Below are positions 1 to 6,036 of a stretch of 7,306 bases of DNA, piece by piece. A model generated the notes under the pieces. The model did no database searches, was not told the DNA's origin, and worked only from the letters and a program-made list of their open reading frames with translations. Within the stretch, counting starts at the first letter, position 1, and each line of letters starts with the position of its first letter. The translations under genes and the position numbers were made by a program. This DNA comes from JAFGTE01 sp965369305 (GTDB taxonomy: Bacteria; Patescibacteriota; Gracilibacteria; UM-FILTER-43-11), in the NCBI GenBank assembly GCA_965369305.1, contig CBDUQG010000051.1:1-7306 (forward strand). The letters run 5' to 3'.

Positions 1-42
1 TACTTATTCTATCATTTTTTCATGCATTTTTCAAGCCTTTTA

Positions 43-51
43 TGCTAAGAT
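43..51 (+). promoter_or_regulatory. Probable extended -10 promoter of prfB-def
   Basis: An extended -10 element, TGC followed by TAAGAT, lies about 34 bases before the prfB ATG, which would put the transcript start near position 58. No good -35 hexamer is visible 16-18 bases upstream (the best is TGCATT at 23-28), as is usual for TG-extended promoters. The block TATGCTA-N2-AT is repeated at the promoter of the bactofilin-like gene (1804-1814). The rest of 1-42 is T-rich and holds nothing else I can support. Confidence 0.45.
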
Positions 52-71
52 AGGCGGGATAAATACTAACC

Positions 72-76
72 AGGAG
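72..76 (+). promoter_or_regulatory. Shine-Dalgarno site of prfB (AGGAG)
   Basis: AGGAG sits 8 bases before the ATG at 85. It is the only strong ribosome binding site in the window. It fixes the prfB start at 85 rather than at the in-frame-downstream GTG at 104, which has no such site. Confidence 0.8.
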
Positions 77-84
77 CAAGCCTT

Positions 85-1156
85 ATGAATCTGGATCAAC
101 TCAGTGAAAAAATCAGACAGGATCTCCAGTATCTTTGAAGCCTCGGGCTTAAAGGAAAAAAAGGCGGACGCTGAAAAAAAATCAAAGGAAGAAGGGCTCT
201 GGGACAACCCCAAGCGGGCCGAAAAAATCCTCAAGTCACTCAAGTACTGGACGGATCTTGAAGAAACCTGGAAGGATCTCGATAAAAAAGCTTCAGACCT
301 TCAGGAACTTGGTGAAATGGTGGAAGAAGGCAGCCCGGAAGCAAAGGAGCTAGAGGCTGACCTGGAAAAACTGGAAAAAACCTACCAAAAGGCCCATGTG
401 GAACTGGTTTTGAGCGGTCCTTATGACCAGAGTGATGCCATTTTGGTGCTTTCAGCCGGAACCGGTGGTGTGGACGCTCAGGACTGGACGGACATGCTGT
501 TTCGGATGTATTTGAGGTATGCCGAAAAGAAGGGGTGGAAGACCACAGTGACCGACAAGACCGCCGCCGCGGAAGCGGGCATCAAGAGTGCCACGATTGA
601 AGTCAGAGGCCTTATGGCCTACGGCTTTTTAAAGGCGGAACATGGTGTCCATCGCCTGGTCAGACTCTCGCCGTTTAATGCCAAAAACTTACGCCAGACA
701 TCATTTGCACTCGTTGAAATTTTGCCGGTGATTGAAGATGATGAAACCGTGGAAATCGATGAAAAGGACCTGAAAGTTGATACCTACCGGGCCAGTGGTG
801 CAGGTGGCCAGCACGTGAACACCACTGATTCAGCCGTGCGCATCACTCATTTGCCGACAGGTCTTGTGGTCACCTGCCAATCAGAACGAAGTCAGATTCA
901 GAATAAGAATCAGGCCATGAACGTGCTGAAAGGCCGCCTGGCTCAGAAGCTGATGGAAGAAAAGAAGGAGCGGATTGACGAGCTCAAAGGAGGGTATAAG
1001 GAAGCTGCCTGGGGAAACCAAATTCGTTCCTACGTTTTTCAGCCTTACACCATGGTCAAAGACCATCGCACGAATGAAGAAACCAGTCAGGTGGATAATG
1101 TGATGGATGGAGAGCTGGATGCCTTCACTGAAGCCTATTTGCTCAAGCAGGCCTAA
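85..1156 (+). CDS. prfB: Peptide chain release factor 2 (RF2), made by programmed +1 frameshift
   Basis: RF2 recognises UGA and UAA in the ribosomal A site and triggers hydrolysis of the finished peptide. The product is join(85..135, 137..1156), 356 residues, close to the 365 of E. coli RF2. The ATG at 85 opens a 17-codon leader ending CTT-TGA (133-138). A +1 slip on CTT moves reading into the long frame, which runs to TAA at 1154-1156. Visible motifs are the SPF tripeptide for stop-codon recognition (residues 195-197, diagnostic for RF2 over RF1) and the catalytic GGQ loop (240-242, in ASGAGGQHVNTTDSAVR). The N-terminal part is a charged helical region. The gene should be autoregulated: low RF2 slows termination at the UGA and favours the frameshift. 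It is probably cotranscribed with def, 32 bases downstream. The identity is secure; only the frameshift efficiency is uncertain. Confidence 0.97.
131..138 (+). promoter_or_regulatory. RF2 programmed +1 frameshift site (TAT-CTT-TGA)
   Basis: Codons 16-17 and the in-frame stop read TAT CTT TGA, matching the E. coli prfB slippery core. The peptidyl-tRNA on CTT (133-135) re-pairs with TTT (134-136) and reading resumes at GAA (137-139). Two features differ from the textbook site. The hexamer 3 bases upstream of CTT is CTCCAG rather than an AGGGGG-type internal Shine-Dalgarno, and the base after TGA is A rather than C. The nearest purine run, AGGA at 119-122, is 10 bases from CTT. Reading through TGA in frame would not rescue the protein, because another in-frame TGA follows 11 codons later. 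Confidence 0.93.
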
Positions 1157-1188
1157 TCCTGTATTTTCTTTTTGCTGACAAGATTTTT

Positions 1189-1659
1189 ATGGTTATCGAC
1201 ATTGTTAAAGGGCAGGATAATACGATCCTGAGAACCCCTTCTGAAAAGCAGGGAAAAATCACCAAAAAAACGCTCAAGTTGCTGAAAGACATGGAGGAGA
1301 GCATGATTGCCACCAACGGTGTTGGCATTGCTGCGCCTCAGGTGGGAATTAATTTGAGAATTGCCCATATTACCCTGGGCAAGCGCCGAAAGACCTTCCC
1401 TATCATCAATCCTGAGATTCTGGAAATGAGTGATGAGCTAGTCGAAGACACTGAAGGCTGCCTGAGTCTGCCGGGTCATTGGGGCCCTGTGAATCGGGCA
1501 AAGTGGGTGAAACTGAAGTTTACCGATGCTACCGGAACAGAAAGGGTCATGATTTTTGAAGACTTTGAGGCCCGTATTGTGCAGCATGAAGTAGACCACC
1601 TGAACGGAAAACTCTTTGTGGACCACGTTCCCGAAGGAAGCCTTCAGATTGAAGGCTAG
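1189..1659 (+). CDS. def: Peptide deformylase
   Basis: This is a cytoplasmic metalloenzyme that removes the formyl group from the N-terminal methionine of new proteins. All three family motifs are present in 156 residues: GVGIAAPQ (44-51), EGCLS with metal ligand Cys91, and QHEVDH with ligands His133 and His137 and catalytic Glu134. The length is slightly short of E. coli Def (169), and the protein ends soon after motif 3. The start ATG at 1189 gives the expected short N-terminus before the LRTPSEK segment, although no Shine-Dalgarno is visible (upstream is T-rich). It follows prfB by 32 bases with no terminator between, so the two form a translation-linked operon. Its TAG stop (1657-1659) lies within a perfect hairpin and 1 base from the 3' end of the convergent tRNA-Leu gene. 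Confidence 0.96.
   Translation: MVIDIVKGQDNTILRTPSEKQGKITKKTLKLLKDMEESMIATNGVGIAAPQVGINLRIAHITLGKRRKTFPIINPEILEMSDELVEDTEGCLSLPGHWGPVNRAKWVKLKFTDATGTERVMIFEDFEARIVQHEVDHLNGKLFVDHVPEGSLQIEG
1639..1657. terminator. Perfect 8-bp hairpin between def end and tRNA-Leu end
   Basis: AGCCTTCA (1639-1646), a 3-base loop, then TGAAGGCT (1650-1657) form a perfect 8-bp stem, readable on both strands. It covers the last def codons and the first base of its stop, and lies 3 bases from the encoded CCA end of the tRNA. Neither strand has a run of T after it, so it is not a classical intrinsic terminator. It could stop or protect the tRNA precursor 3' end, or the def mRNA end. An overlapping alternative pairing (GAAGG 1633-1637 with CCTTC 1641-1645) is also possible. 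Confidence 0.4.
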
Positions 1660-1660
1660 A

Positions 1661-1745
1661 TGGTGCCCAAGAAGAGACTCGAACTCTTACGCCTTGCGGC
1701 ACTGGTTCCTAAGACCAGCGTGTCTACCAATTCCACCACCTGGGC
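1661..1745 (-). tRNA. tRNA-Leu, anticodon UAG
   Basis: The minus strand folds into a complete class II tRNA of 85 bases, including an encoded CCA (1661-1663). The acceptor stem GCCCAGG/CUUGGGC closes with 7 pairs (one G-U) and the discriminator is A. The anticodon stem CUGGU/ACCAG carries the loop CUUAGGA with anticodon UAG (plus-strand positions 1709-1711). The long variable arm has a GCC/GGC stem closed by GCAA, as expected for leucine, and the T arm is AAGAG-UUCGAGU-CUCUU. It reads CUA, and probably other CUN codons by wobble. It is convergent with def, with 1 base between, and divergent from the bactofilin-like gene. Confidence 0.97.
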
Positions 1746-1755
1746 ATGCTTAGCT

Positions 1756-1784
1756 TTTATACCGACTTCCCCGTTAAAAAGCAA
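1756..1784 (-). promoter_or_regulatory. Promoter of tRNA-Leu
   Basis: On the minus strand TTGCTT (1779-1784) and TATAAA (1756-1761) are separated by exactly 17 bases, a good sigma-70-type promoter. The predicted start, near 1749, is only a few bases before the mature tRNA 5' end at 1745, so the 5' leader is very short. Confidence 0.75.
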
Positions 1785-1805
1785 TCTTTTTTGTGATGCC
1801 TGCTA

Positions 1806-1814
1806 TGCTATAAT
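1806..1814 (+). promoter_or_regulatory. Extended -10 promoter of the bactofilin-like gene
   Basis: TGC followed by a perfect TATAAT (1809-1814) forms an extended -10. It predicts a start near 1821 and a leader of about 23 bases. At 17-base spacing only CTTTTT is seen as a -35. It is back to back with the tRNA-Leu promoter, and the two regions nearly abut. Before the ATG there is only a weak AAAGAA that might serve as a ribosome site. Confidence 0.65.
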
Positions 1815-1843
1815 CTGAGTTAAGATACTATTAAAGAACTCTC

Positions 1844-2977
1844 ATGAAAAAAATACTACTACCCTTTTTAGCTGCCTTAGTCCTTTTGCCCAACATGGCA
1901 CTAGCCTCGACTTTTGTTGCCGGCGAAGAGGTTTTTATCAGTGAAGCCGTGAGTGAAGACTTGTATAGCGCTGGAGGTCTTCTGAACGTTAAAAATGATG
2001 TAAATGGTGATCTTGTTGCTGGAGGTGGATCGGTTTATGTGGATGGAAATATCAGCCAGGATGTGATGATGGGGGGTGGTGATGTGACTTTAAACGGTGA
2101 AATTGGTGATGATGTGCGCGTGATCGGTGGTAGCCTGAAGGTTGATGCCACGATTAAGGGGGATCTGATCGCTGCCGGTGGAGATGTGAATATCACTGAC
2201 GATACCTTTGTGGGAGGTGACATGAACCTGGCTGCCGGAAATATCGTGGCCGGTGGTGAGGTCAACGGTGATCTACGAGTGGCTGTTGGAGCCATTTACC
2301 TGAATACGGACGTAAAAGGTGATGCCATACTGGCCAACTTTGACAGCATTAAGTTCGGTCCAGGCGCCCGCATCCAGGGAAATCTGAGCTATCGGGCTCA
2401 TGAACCTCTTGAGATCCCGGAAGGTGTGGTTCAAGGTGAAGTGATCTTTAAAGAAATTCAGACTCCTCATGTAGAAGAAAGTGTGCCTGCCATCATCGCC
2501 GGGTTCTCTCTTTATTCATTCCTGGCCACCCTATTTTTTGGCCTCTTTATGATCTGGCTATTCCGCCATTACGTTACTCATACTGCTAATACCGCCTATG
2601 AGAGCACTCTAAAAAGTCTGGGGATTGGCTTTCTTATTCTACTACTGACCCCCATTGTGGCGCTTGTCTTCTTGATCACCACCATCGGTGTTCCAGTGGC
2701 ACTCGTACTCATAGCGATGTGGGCAGTCTTCCTTTACGTGGGTAAGATTATGGCTGCCATGCTCATTGGCTTCAAGGTGGTCCGGGTTAATTCAAAGAGT
2801 AGTTTTGGTCGCGTTTTTGGTAGCTTTGCTCTGGGCGCCTTGATTTACACTCTGGTTGGAATGGTTCCTGTGGTCGGCTGGGTGATCAACTTCCTGATTG
2901 TGCTTATTGCGCTTGGCAGTATGGCAAGTTATGAAAGTGAGGTCTTTGTGGAACTGCGTAAGAAGAAACTTGTCTAG
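1844..2977 (+). CDS. Secreted bactofilin-like beta-solenoid protein with C-terminal membrane domain
   Basis: The 377-residue protein opens with a signal peptide: KK, a hydrophobic stretch, then an ALA|S cleavage site at residues 21/22. Residues about 28-183 form roughly nine tandem repeats of about 17 residues with recurring GDL/GGG turns (NGDLVAGGG, SQDVMMGGG, KGDLIAAGG, NGDLRVAVG). This pattern is typical of the right-handed beta-helix of bactofilins (polymer-forming cytoskeletal proteins). A linker (184-214) leads to four or five hydrophobic segments at about 216-240, 258-280, 283-310 and 324-363, then a basic tail (RKKKLV). The inferred topology is solenoid outside the cytoplasmic membrane and C-terminus inside. 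Classical bactofilins are cytoplasmic, so this is a surface or periplasmic relative; a scaffold or envelope-organising role is inference. The TatD-family gene begins 2 bases after its stop. Confidence 0.85.
   Translation: MKKILLPFLAALVLLPNMALASTFVAGEEVFISEAVSEDLYSAGGLLNVKNDVNGDLVAGGGSVYVDGNISQDVMMGGGDVTLNGEIGDDVRVIGGSLKVDATIKGDLIAAGGDVNITDDTFVGGDMNLAAGNIVAGGEVNGDLRVAVGAIYLNTDVKGDAILANFDSIKFGPGARIQGNLSYRAHEPLEIPEGVVQGEVIFKEIQTPHVEESVPAIIAGFSLYSFLATLFFGLFMIWLFRHYVTHTANTAYESTLKSLGIGFLILLLTPIVALVFLITTIGVPVALVLIAMWAVFLYVGKIMAAMLIGFKVVRVNSKSSFGRVFGSFALGALIYTLVGMVPVVGWVINFLIVLIALGSMASYESEVFVELRKKKLV
1925..2392 (+). repeat. Nine degenerate ~51-base coding repeats (beta-solenoid rungs)
   Basis: This segment encodes successive rungs of about 17 residues, hence a period of about 51 bases. 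Nearly every rung ends in a glycine-rich turn. The repeats have diverged at DNA level, with recurring GGTGAT/GGTGGT words, and are not tandem duplicates of recent origin. One rung (around residues 115-131) is longer by about two residues. Confidence 0.7.
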
Positions 2978-2979
2978 CC

Positions 2980-3762
2980 ATGCACCTCGTTGATACCCAC
3001 GCCCATATCAGTCACTTTAAGCACGGCCAGGAGGCTGTGATGGAGCGGGCTATGAAGGTGGGTGTGAAAAAGTTTTTGAATGTGGCCTGCAACATTCCTG
3101 AATGCACGCCCCATTTGAAGCTGGCCAATAAATATGAGAATGTTTGGTCCACCGCCGGGATTCATCCAACGGTGCTGACAGATGATATGGATCGAGATTT
3201 GAAGTGGGTGCGTGATTTTGCCGCCGATAATGAAAAAGTAGTGGCCATTGGAGAGATTGGCCTGGATTACTATCACGATAAATCCCCCCATGACATTCAG
3301 GAGGCTTTTTTTGTGGGTCAGTTGGACATTGCCAAAGAGCTTGGCCTACCAGCAGTGATTCACCTAAGAAGCAGCAAGCACCCTGGGGAAAATGAGGAAG
3401 TATTTGAAGATGCCATTCGGATTCTGGAACGAGAGGATTTTAGCAATGGGGTGATTCACTGTTACAGCGGCAATATGATTGAAGCTGAAAAGCTACTGGA
3501 TTTAGGCCTCATGATTAGCTTTACGGGGATCATTACTTATGAACGGAATGAAGAGCTTCGGGAAGTAGTGAAGATGGTCCCGCTGGATCGCATGATGCTG
3601 GAAACCGACTGCCCTTACCTGACCATTGAAAGTAAAAAAGGTCGCGGTGAGCCAGCCTACTTAGTGGATATTGCCAAAACGGTGGCCAGGGTAAAAGGAG
3701 TGCCGTTTGAAGAAGTAGCACGAATGACGACGGCCAATGCGGAACGGTTTTTTGGTATTTAG
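2980..3762 (+). CDS. tatD: TatD-family metal-dependent hydrolase (DNase)
   Basis: This is a TIM-barrel metallo-hydrolase of 260 residues, the usual length. Family members act as Mg-dependent 3'-5' exonucleases on single-stranded DNA and RNA and have been linked to repair of oxidative damage and DNA degradation. The metal-site residues are all present: His7 and His9 in DTHAHI, Glu92 in GEIGLDYY, His128 in VIHLR, His160 in HCYSG and Asp210 in LETDCPYL. Small departures from the common consensus are GIHPT where GIHPH is frequent and GRGEPAYL where RNEPAYV is frequent. The ATG at 2980 lies 2 bases after the upstream TAG with no Shine-Dalgarno, so translation is probably coupled. Its TAG (3760-3762) interlocks with the radA stop on the other strand. 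The exact paralogue (TatD, YcfH or YjjV) cannot be told from sequence alone. Confidence 0.93.
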   Translation: MHLVDTHAHISHFKHGQEAVMERAMKVGVKKFLNVACNIPECTPHLKLANKYENVWSTAGIHPTVLTDDMDRDLKWVRDFAADNEKVVAIGEIGLDYYHDKSPHDIQEAFFVGQLDIAKELGLPAVIHLRSSKHPGENEEVFEDAIRILEREDFSNGVIHCYSGNMIEAEKLLDLGLMISFTGIITYERNEELREVVKMVPLDRMMLETDCPYLTIESKKGRGEPAYLVDIAKTVARVKGVPFEEVARMTTANAERFFGI

Positions 3763-5063
3763 GCGAAGTTTTTCAGAATATCTGCAATCGTTCGTCCATC
3801 GGCGGACGATAGTGTTTTTTCGAAGCCCATTTTACTGGCTTCCTTGAGCCGTTTTTCCATCTGAGGGACTTTGCGGAGTTCACCCGAGAGACCAAGTTCT
3901 CCGAGGGCTGCCATGGTTTGCGGTAGTGGCTTTTTAAGCTTGGAACTGGCAATCGCCATGGCCACTGCCAGATCAGCGGCTGGCTCCTTGAGCTTGAGGC
4001 CACCTACCACATTCACATAAACATCCGACGAATCTAATTTCATGCCGGCATAGCGATTGAGGATGGCGATAATAATATTCAGGCGATTGAGGTCAAAACC
4101 ACTGGAGGTGCGCTTGGGGTAACCAAACTGCGTATAGCTGGTCAGCGCCTGCACTTCGACGAGAAAGACGCGCGTTCCTTCAACGATGGGTACGATGCAA
4201 GAGCCGATAGGGTCTTTAGCCCGACCTTCGAGGAATAGAGCCGAAGGATTTTTGACTTCGATCAATCCTTTTTCTTCCATGGCAAATACACCTACTTCAT
4301 CGACCGCTCCGAAGCGGTTTTTGGTGCTACGAAGCAGGCGGAACTGGTGGAACTTGTCCCCTTCTAAAAAGAGTACAGTGTCGACCAAGTGCGTTAGCAC
4401 CTGTGGCCCAGCCAAGTTGCCCTCTTTATTTACATGACCGATGAGTAGAATCGGAATTTTGCGGCTTTTGGCCACCTGCATGAGCTGCTCTGCTACATAG
4501 CGGATCTGTGAAATGCTACCGGCCTGCGACGCGACCTCATCTGAGGCCATGACCTGCACGCTGTCGACCACCACAAAACCTGGCCTCTCGGCGTCAATGG
4601 TGGCCAGAATGGTTTCAAGGTCATTCACATTAATCAGGCCAATGTCCTTTTTTAAGCCAAGTCGCCTCGCTCGACTCGCGATCTGGCCAACGGATTCTTC
4701 ACCTGAAAAATAAAGCACTTTTCTCCCCTGCCCGGCCATCTTGTCACAAAGCTGAATCGTGAGAGTAGACTTCCCAATACCCGGATTGCCGGCGAGAAGG
4801 ACCAGAGAGTCTTCCATCATTCCTCCACCCAGCACTCGGTCCAGCTCGCCTATGCCCGCCTTGAGCCTTTTCTCTTTGAGTTTTAAATCACCAACGGTGA
4901 CGGCCGGTGCGGGCACAGCGGCTGAAACTTTTTTATCTTTTTTTCCCACATTCACAACATCCTCCACCAGGGTATTCCAGGCCTGACACTTCATACACTG
5001 ACCAGACCACTTGGGCGCTTGAGCGGCGCACTTACTGCACACATAGATCGATTTTAGTTTCAT
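3759..5063 (-). CDS. radA: DNA repair protein RadA (Sms)
   Basis: RadA is a RecA-related, ATP-driven branch-migration helicase used in homologous recombination and repair. In 434 residues (E. coli 460) the expected order is seen. An N-terminal C4 zinc finger (Cys9, Cys12, Cys23, Cys26) is followed by a RecA-like ATPase with Walker A GNPGIGKST (92-100) and Walker B-like FVVVDS (163-168), then the RadA signature KNRFG (248-252). A Lon-protease-like C-terminal domain (about 285-434, including GYPKRTSSGFDLNRL and GELGLSGELRKVPQ) completes it. Nothing essential is missing. The ATG at 5061-5063 is chosen because the zinc finger follows at once; no strong Shine-Dalgarno precedes it. It is divergent from the SPFH gene and convergent with tatD. 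A near-consensus promoter containing a LexA-like sequence suggests damage control, but that is inference. Confidence 0.97.
   Translation of the reverse strand: MKLKSIYVCSKCAAQAPKWSGQCMKCQAWNTLVEDVVNVGKKDKKVSAAVPAPAVTVGDLKLKEKRLKAGIGELDRVLGGGMMEDSLVLLAGNPGIGKSTLTIQLCDKMAGQGRKVLYFSGEESVGQIASRARRLGLKKDIGLINVNDLETILATIDAERPGFVVVDSVQVMASDEVASQAGSISQIRYVAEQLMQVAKSRKIPILLIGHVNKEGNLAGPQVLTHLVDTVLFLEGDKFHQFRLLRSTKNRFGAVDEVGVFAMEEKGLIEVKNPSALFLEGRAKDPIGSCIVPIVEGTRVFLVEVQALTSYTQFGYPKRTSSGFDLNRLNIIIAILNRYAGMKLDSSDVYVNVVGGLKLKEPAADLAVAMAIASSKLKKPLPQTMAALGELGLSGELRKVPQMEKRLKEASKMGFEKTLSSADGRTIADILKNFA
3792..3820 (+). terminator. Possible terminator of the tatD transcript, inside radA
   Basis: TCGTCC (3792-3797), a 6-base loop and GGACGA (3804-3809) form a 6-bp stem, followed after 5 bases by six T residues (3815-3820). 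It lies 30 bases past the tatD stop and inside the antisense end of radA. The short stem and its distance from the T run make it a weak candidate. It is nevertheless the only hairpin-plus-T arrangement I noted downstream of any gene here. Confidence 0.3.
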
Positions 5064-5086
5064 CTTTGTTTCTTAGGGATGTTCCC

Positions 5087-5115
5087 ATCTTAGTAAACAA
5101 ATGTTCACCTGTCAA
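5087..5115 (-). promoter_or_regulatory. Promoter of radA
   Basis: On the minus strand a perfect TTGACA (-35, 5110-5115) is followed after exactly 17 bases by TAAGAT (-10, 5087-5092). The predicted transcript start is near 5080, about 17 bases before the radA ATG. Its -35 overlaps that of the opposite-facing SPFH promoter. Confidence 0.75.
5095..5106 (-). promoter_or_regulatory. LexA-box-like operator in the radA promoter spacer
   Basis: The minus strand reads GAACATTTGTTT, fitting the GAAC-N4-GTT core of the Gram-positive LexA/DinR box (consensus CGAAC-N4-GTTCG), with the flanking C and G lost. It lies between the -35 and -10 of radA, where a repressor would block polymerase. A second GAACAT half (plus-strand 5079-5084) lies 22 bases away, about two helical turns. 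Whether this organism has LexA is not known from the window. Confidence 0.35.
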
Positions 5116-5137
5116 ACTTTTTATATTTTTGTATACT
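5109..5137 (+). promoter_or_regulatory. Promoter of the SPFH-nadE operon
   Basis: CTGTCA (5109-5114, four of six to TTGACA) and TATACT (5132-5137) are spaced by 17 bases. The predicted start is near 5144, about 20 bases before the ATG at 5164. The -35 shares five bases with the radA -35 on the other strand. Confidence 0.6.
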
Positions 5138-5163
5138 AAGGCTTACTACATAACCTACTTTTT

Positions 5164-6036
5164 ATGCCGGATTTTAGAAACCTTAACCCCCTACCCCGCA
5201 TGCCACAGATTAGAATTAGCCATAAGCTGAAGACCTTCATCGTTGCTGCCATCGTGATCACACTGATCATTCTTGATGGACTTGTTTCTGTGCCACCGGG
5301 ACATGTGGGTATTCTTTATGACCGTGGACGCGGCGTTTTAGCTGAAGAACTTCCAGCCGGGCTTCACCTGAAAATTCCTTTCTGGCAGGTTTCTTACCTG
5401 ACCGACGTTCGCACCCAGGAGTACACCATGAGTATCGCCGCCGGTGAAGGAGCCATTTACCAAGATGATTCAATGACTGCTCCTACCAGCGATGGACAGA
5501 CGGTGACCGTGGATGCGACCGTGCTATTTCATGTAAACCGCAATAAGGCTGCTGAACTTTTTGCCGAAGTTGGCCCTGACTATGTACAGAAGATCGTGAG
5601 GCCTATTGCCCGCTCTCAGGTCCGCGCGCAGGTCGCTGAATACACAGCTATCGATGTATATGCCAAGAAGCGTGATGAAGCTGAAAACAAGATCAATGAC
5701 CGCATCAAGGAGCTTTACGCTGAAAAGGACATTGTTCTTGAAAAGGTACTTCTGAGACATATTTCTTTCAGCCCAGAATACGCGCAAGCCATTGAAGACA
5801 AGCAGGTGGCTGAACAACGCATTCAGAAGGCCGAGTATCAGAAGTTGGAGGCTGAAGAGCTCAAGCAGAAGAAGATCATCGAGGCTGAAGCGGATGCCGA
5901 AGCCATTCGACTAAAGGGTCAGTCCCTACGAGCTAACCCTCAAGTGATTCAGTTTGAATTCGTTCAGAAGATGGCACCGGATATCAGCTGGGGAATTATG
6001 CCTGATAGCATCACTCCTCTTCTTAATCTTCAGTAA
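5164..6036 (+). CDS. SPFH/prohibitin-family membrane protein
   Basis: The 290-residue protein has a short polar N-terminus, one membrane segment (about 24-43), an SPFH (band 7) domain (about 45-205) beginning VSVPPGHVGILYDRG, and a long charged coiled coil rich in Glu, Lys and Ala (about 208-255). Its C-terminus, GIMPDSITPLLNLQ, resembles that of prohibitins. Such proteins form ring or cage assemblies on the membrane, often beside FtsH-type proteases or in lipid microdomains; no protease gene adjoins here. The N-terminal anchor and length fit prohibitin better than flotillin. The start at 5164 is the first ATG after the promoter, but Met13 (5200) is also possible and neither has a Shine-Dalgarno. 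Its TAA is followed directly by the nadE ATG, indicating a coupled operon. Confidence 0.88.
   Translation: MPDFRNLNPLPRMPQIRISHKLKTFIVAAIVITLIILDGLVSVPPGHVGILYDRGRGVLAEELPAGLHLKIPFWQVSYLTDVRTQEYTMSIAAGEGAIYQDDSMTAPTSDGQTVTVDATVLFHVNRNKAAELFAEVGPDYVQKIVRPIARSQVRAQVAEYTAIDVYAKKRDEAENKINDRIKELYAEKDIVLEKVLLRHISFSPEYAQAIEDKQVAEQRIQKAEYQKLEAEELKQKKIIEAEADAEAIRLKGQSLRANPQVIQFEFVQKMAPDISWGIMPDSITPLLNLQ

Noticed and set aside
104..106. GTG at 104 as the start of prfB
   Set aside because: It has no ribosome binding site and would drop the N-terminal segment. The ATG at 85 with AGGAG, plus the canonical CTT-TGA site, explains the gene fully.
133..138. Sequencing error or a broken prfB
   Set aside because: The frame change falls exactly on the conserved TAT-CTT-TGA at the usual position, and everything after it is intact.
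136..171. UGA at 136 as a sense codon (glycine or tryptophan code)
   Set aside because: Continuing in the same frame meets another TGA 11 codons later and does not enter the RF2 frame. Only a +1 shift restores the protein.
2035..2295. 86-residue minus-strand reading frame inside the bactofilin-like gene
   Set aside because: It is the antisense of the Gly/Asp-rich repeats, giving a low-complexity Pro/Ser/Thr protein; no start signal of its own.
4907..5230. 107-residue plus-strand reading frame across the radA/SPFH intergenic region
   Set aside because: It runs antisense through the radA zinc finger, is out of frame with the SPFH gene, and has no recognisable domain or ribosome site.
5524..5817. 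97-residue minus-strand reading frame inside the SPFH gene
   Set aside because: Antisense shadow of a well-supported gene; no promoter or family resemblance.
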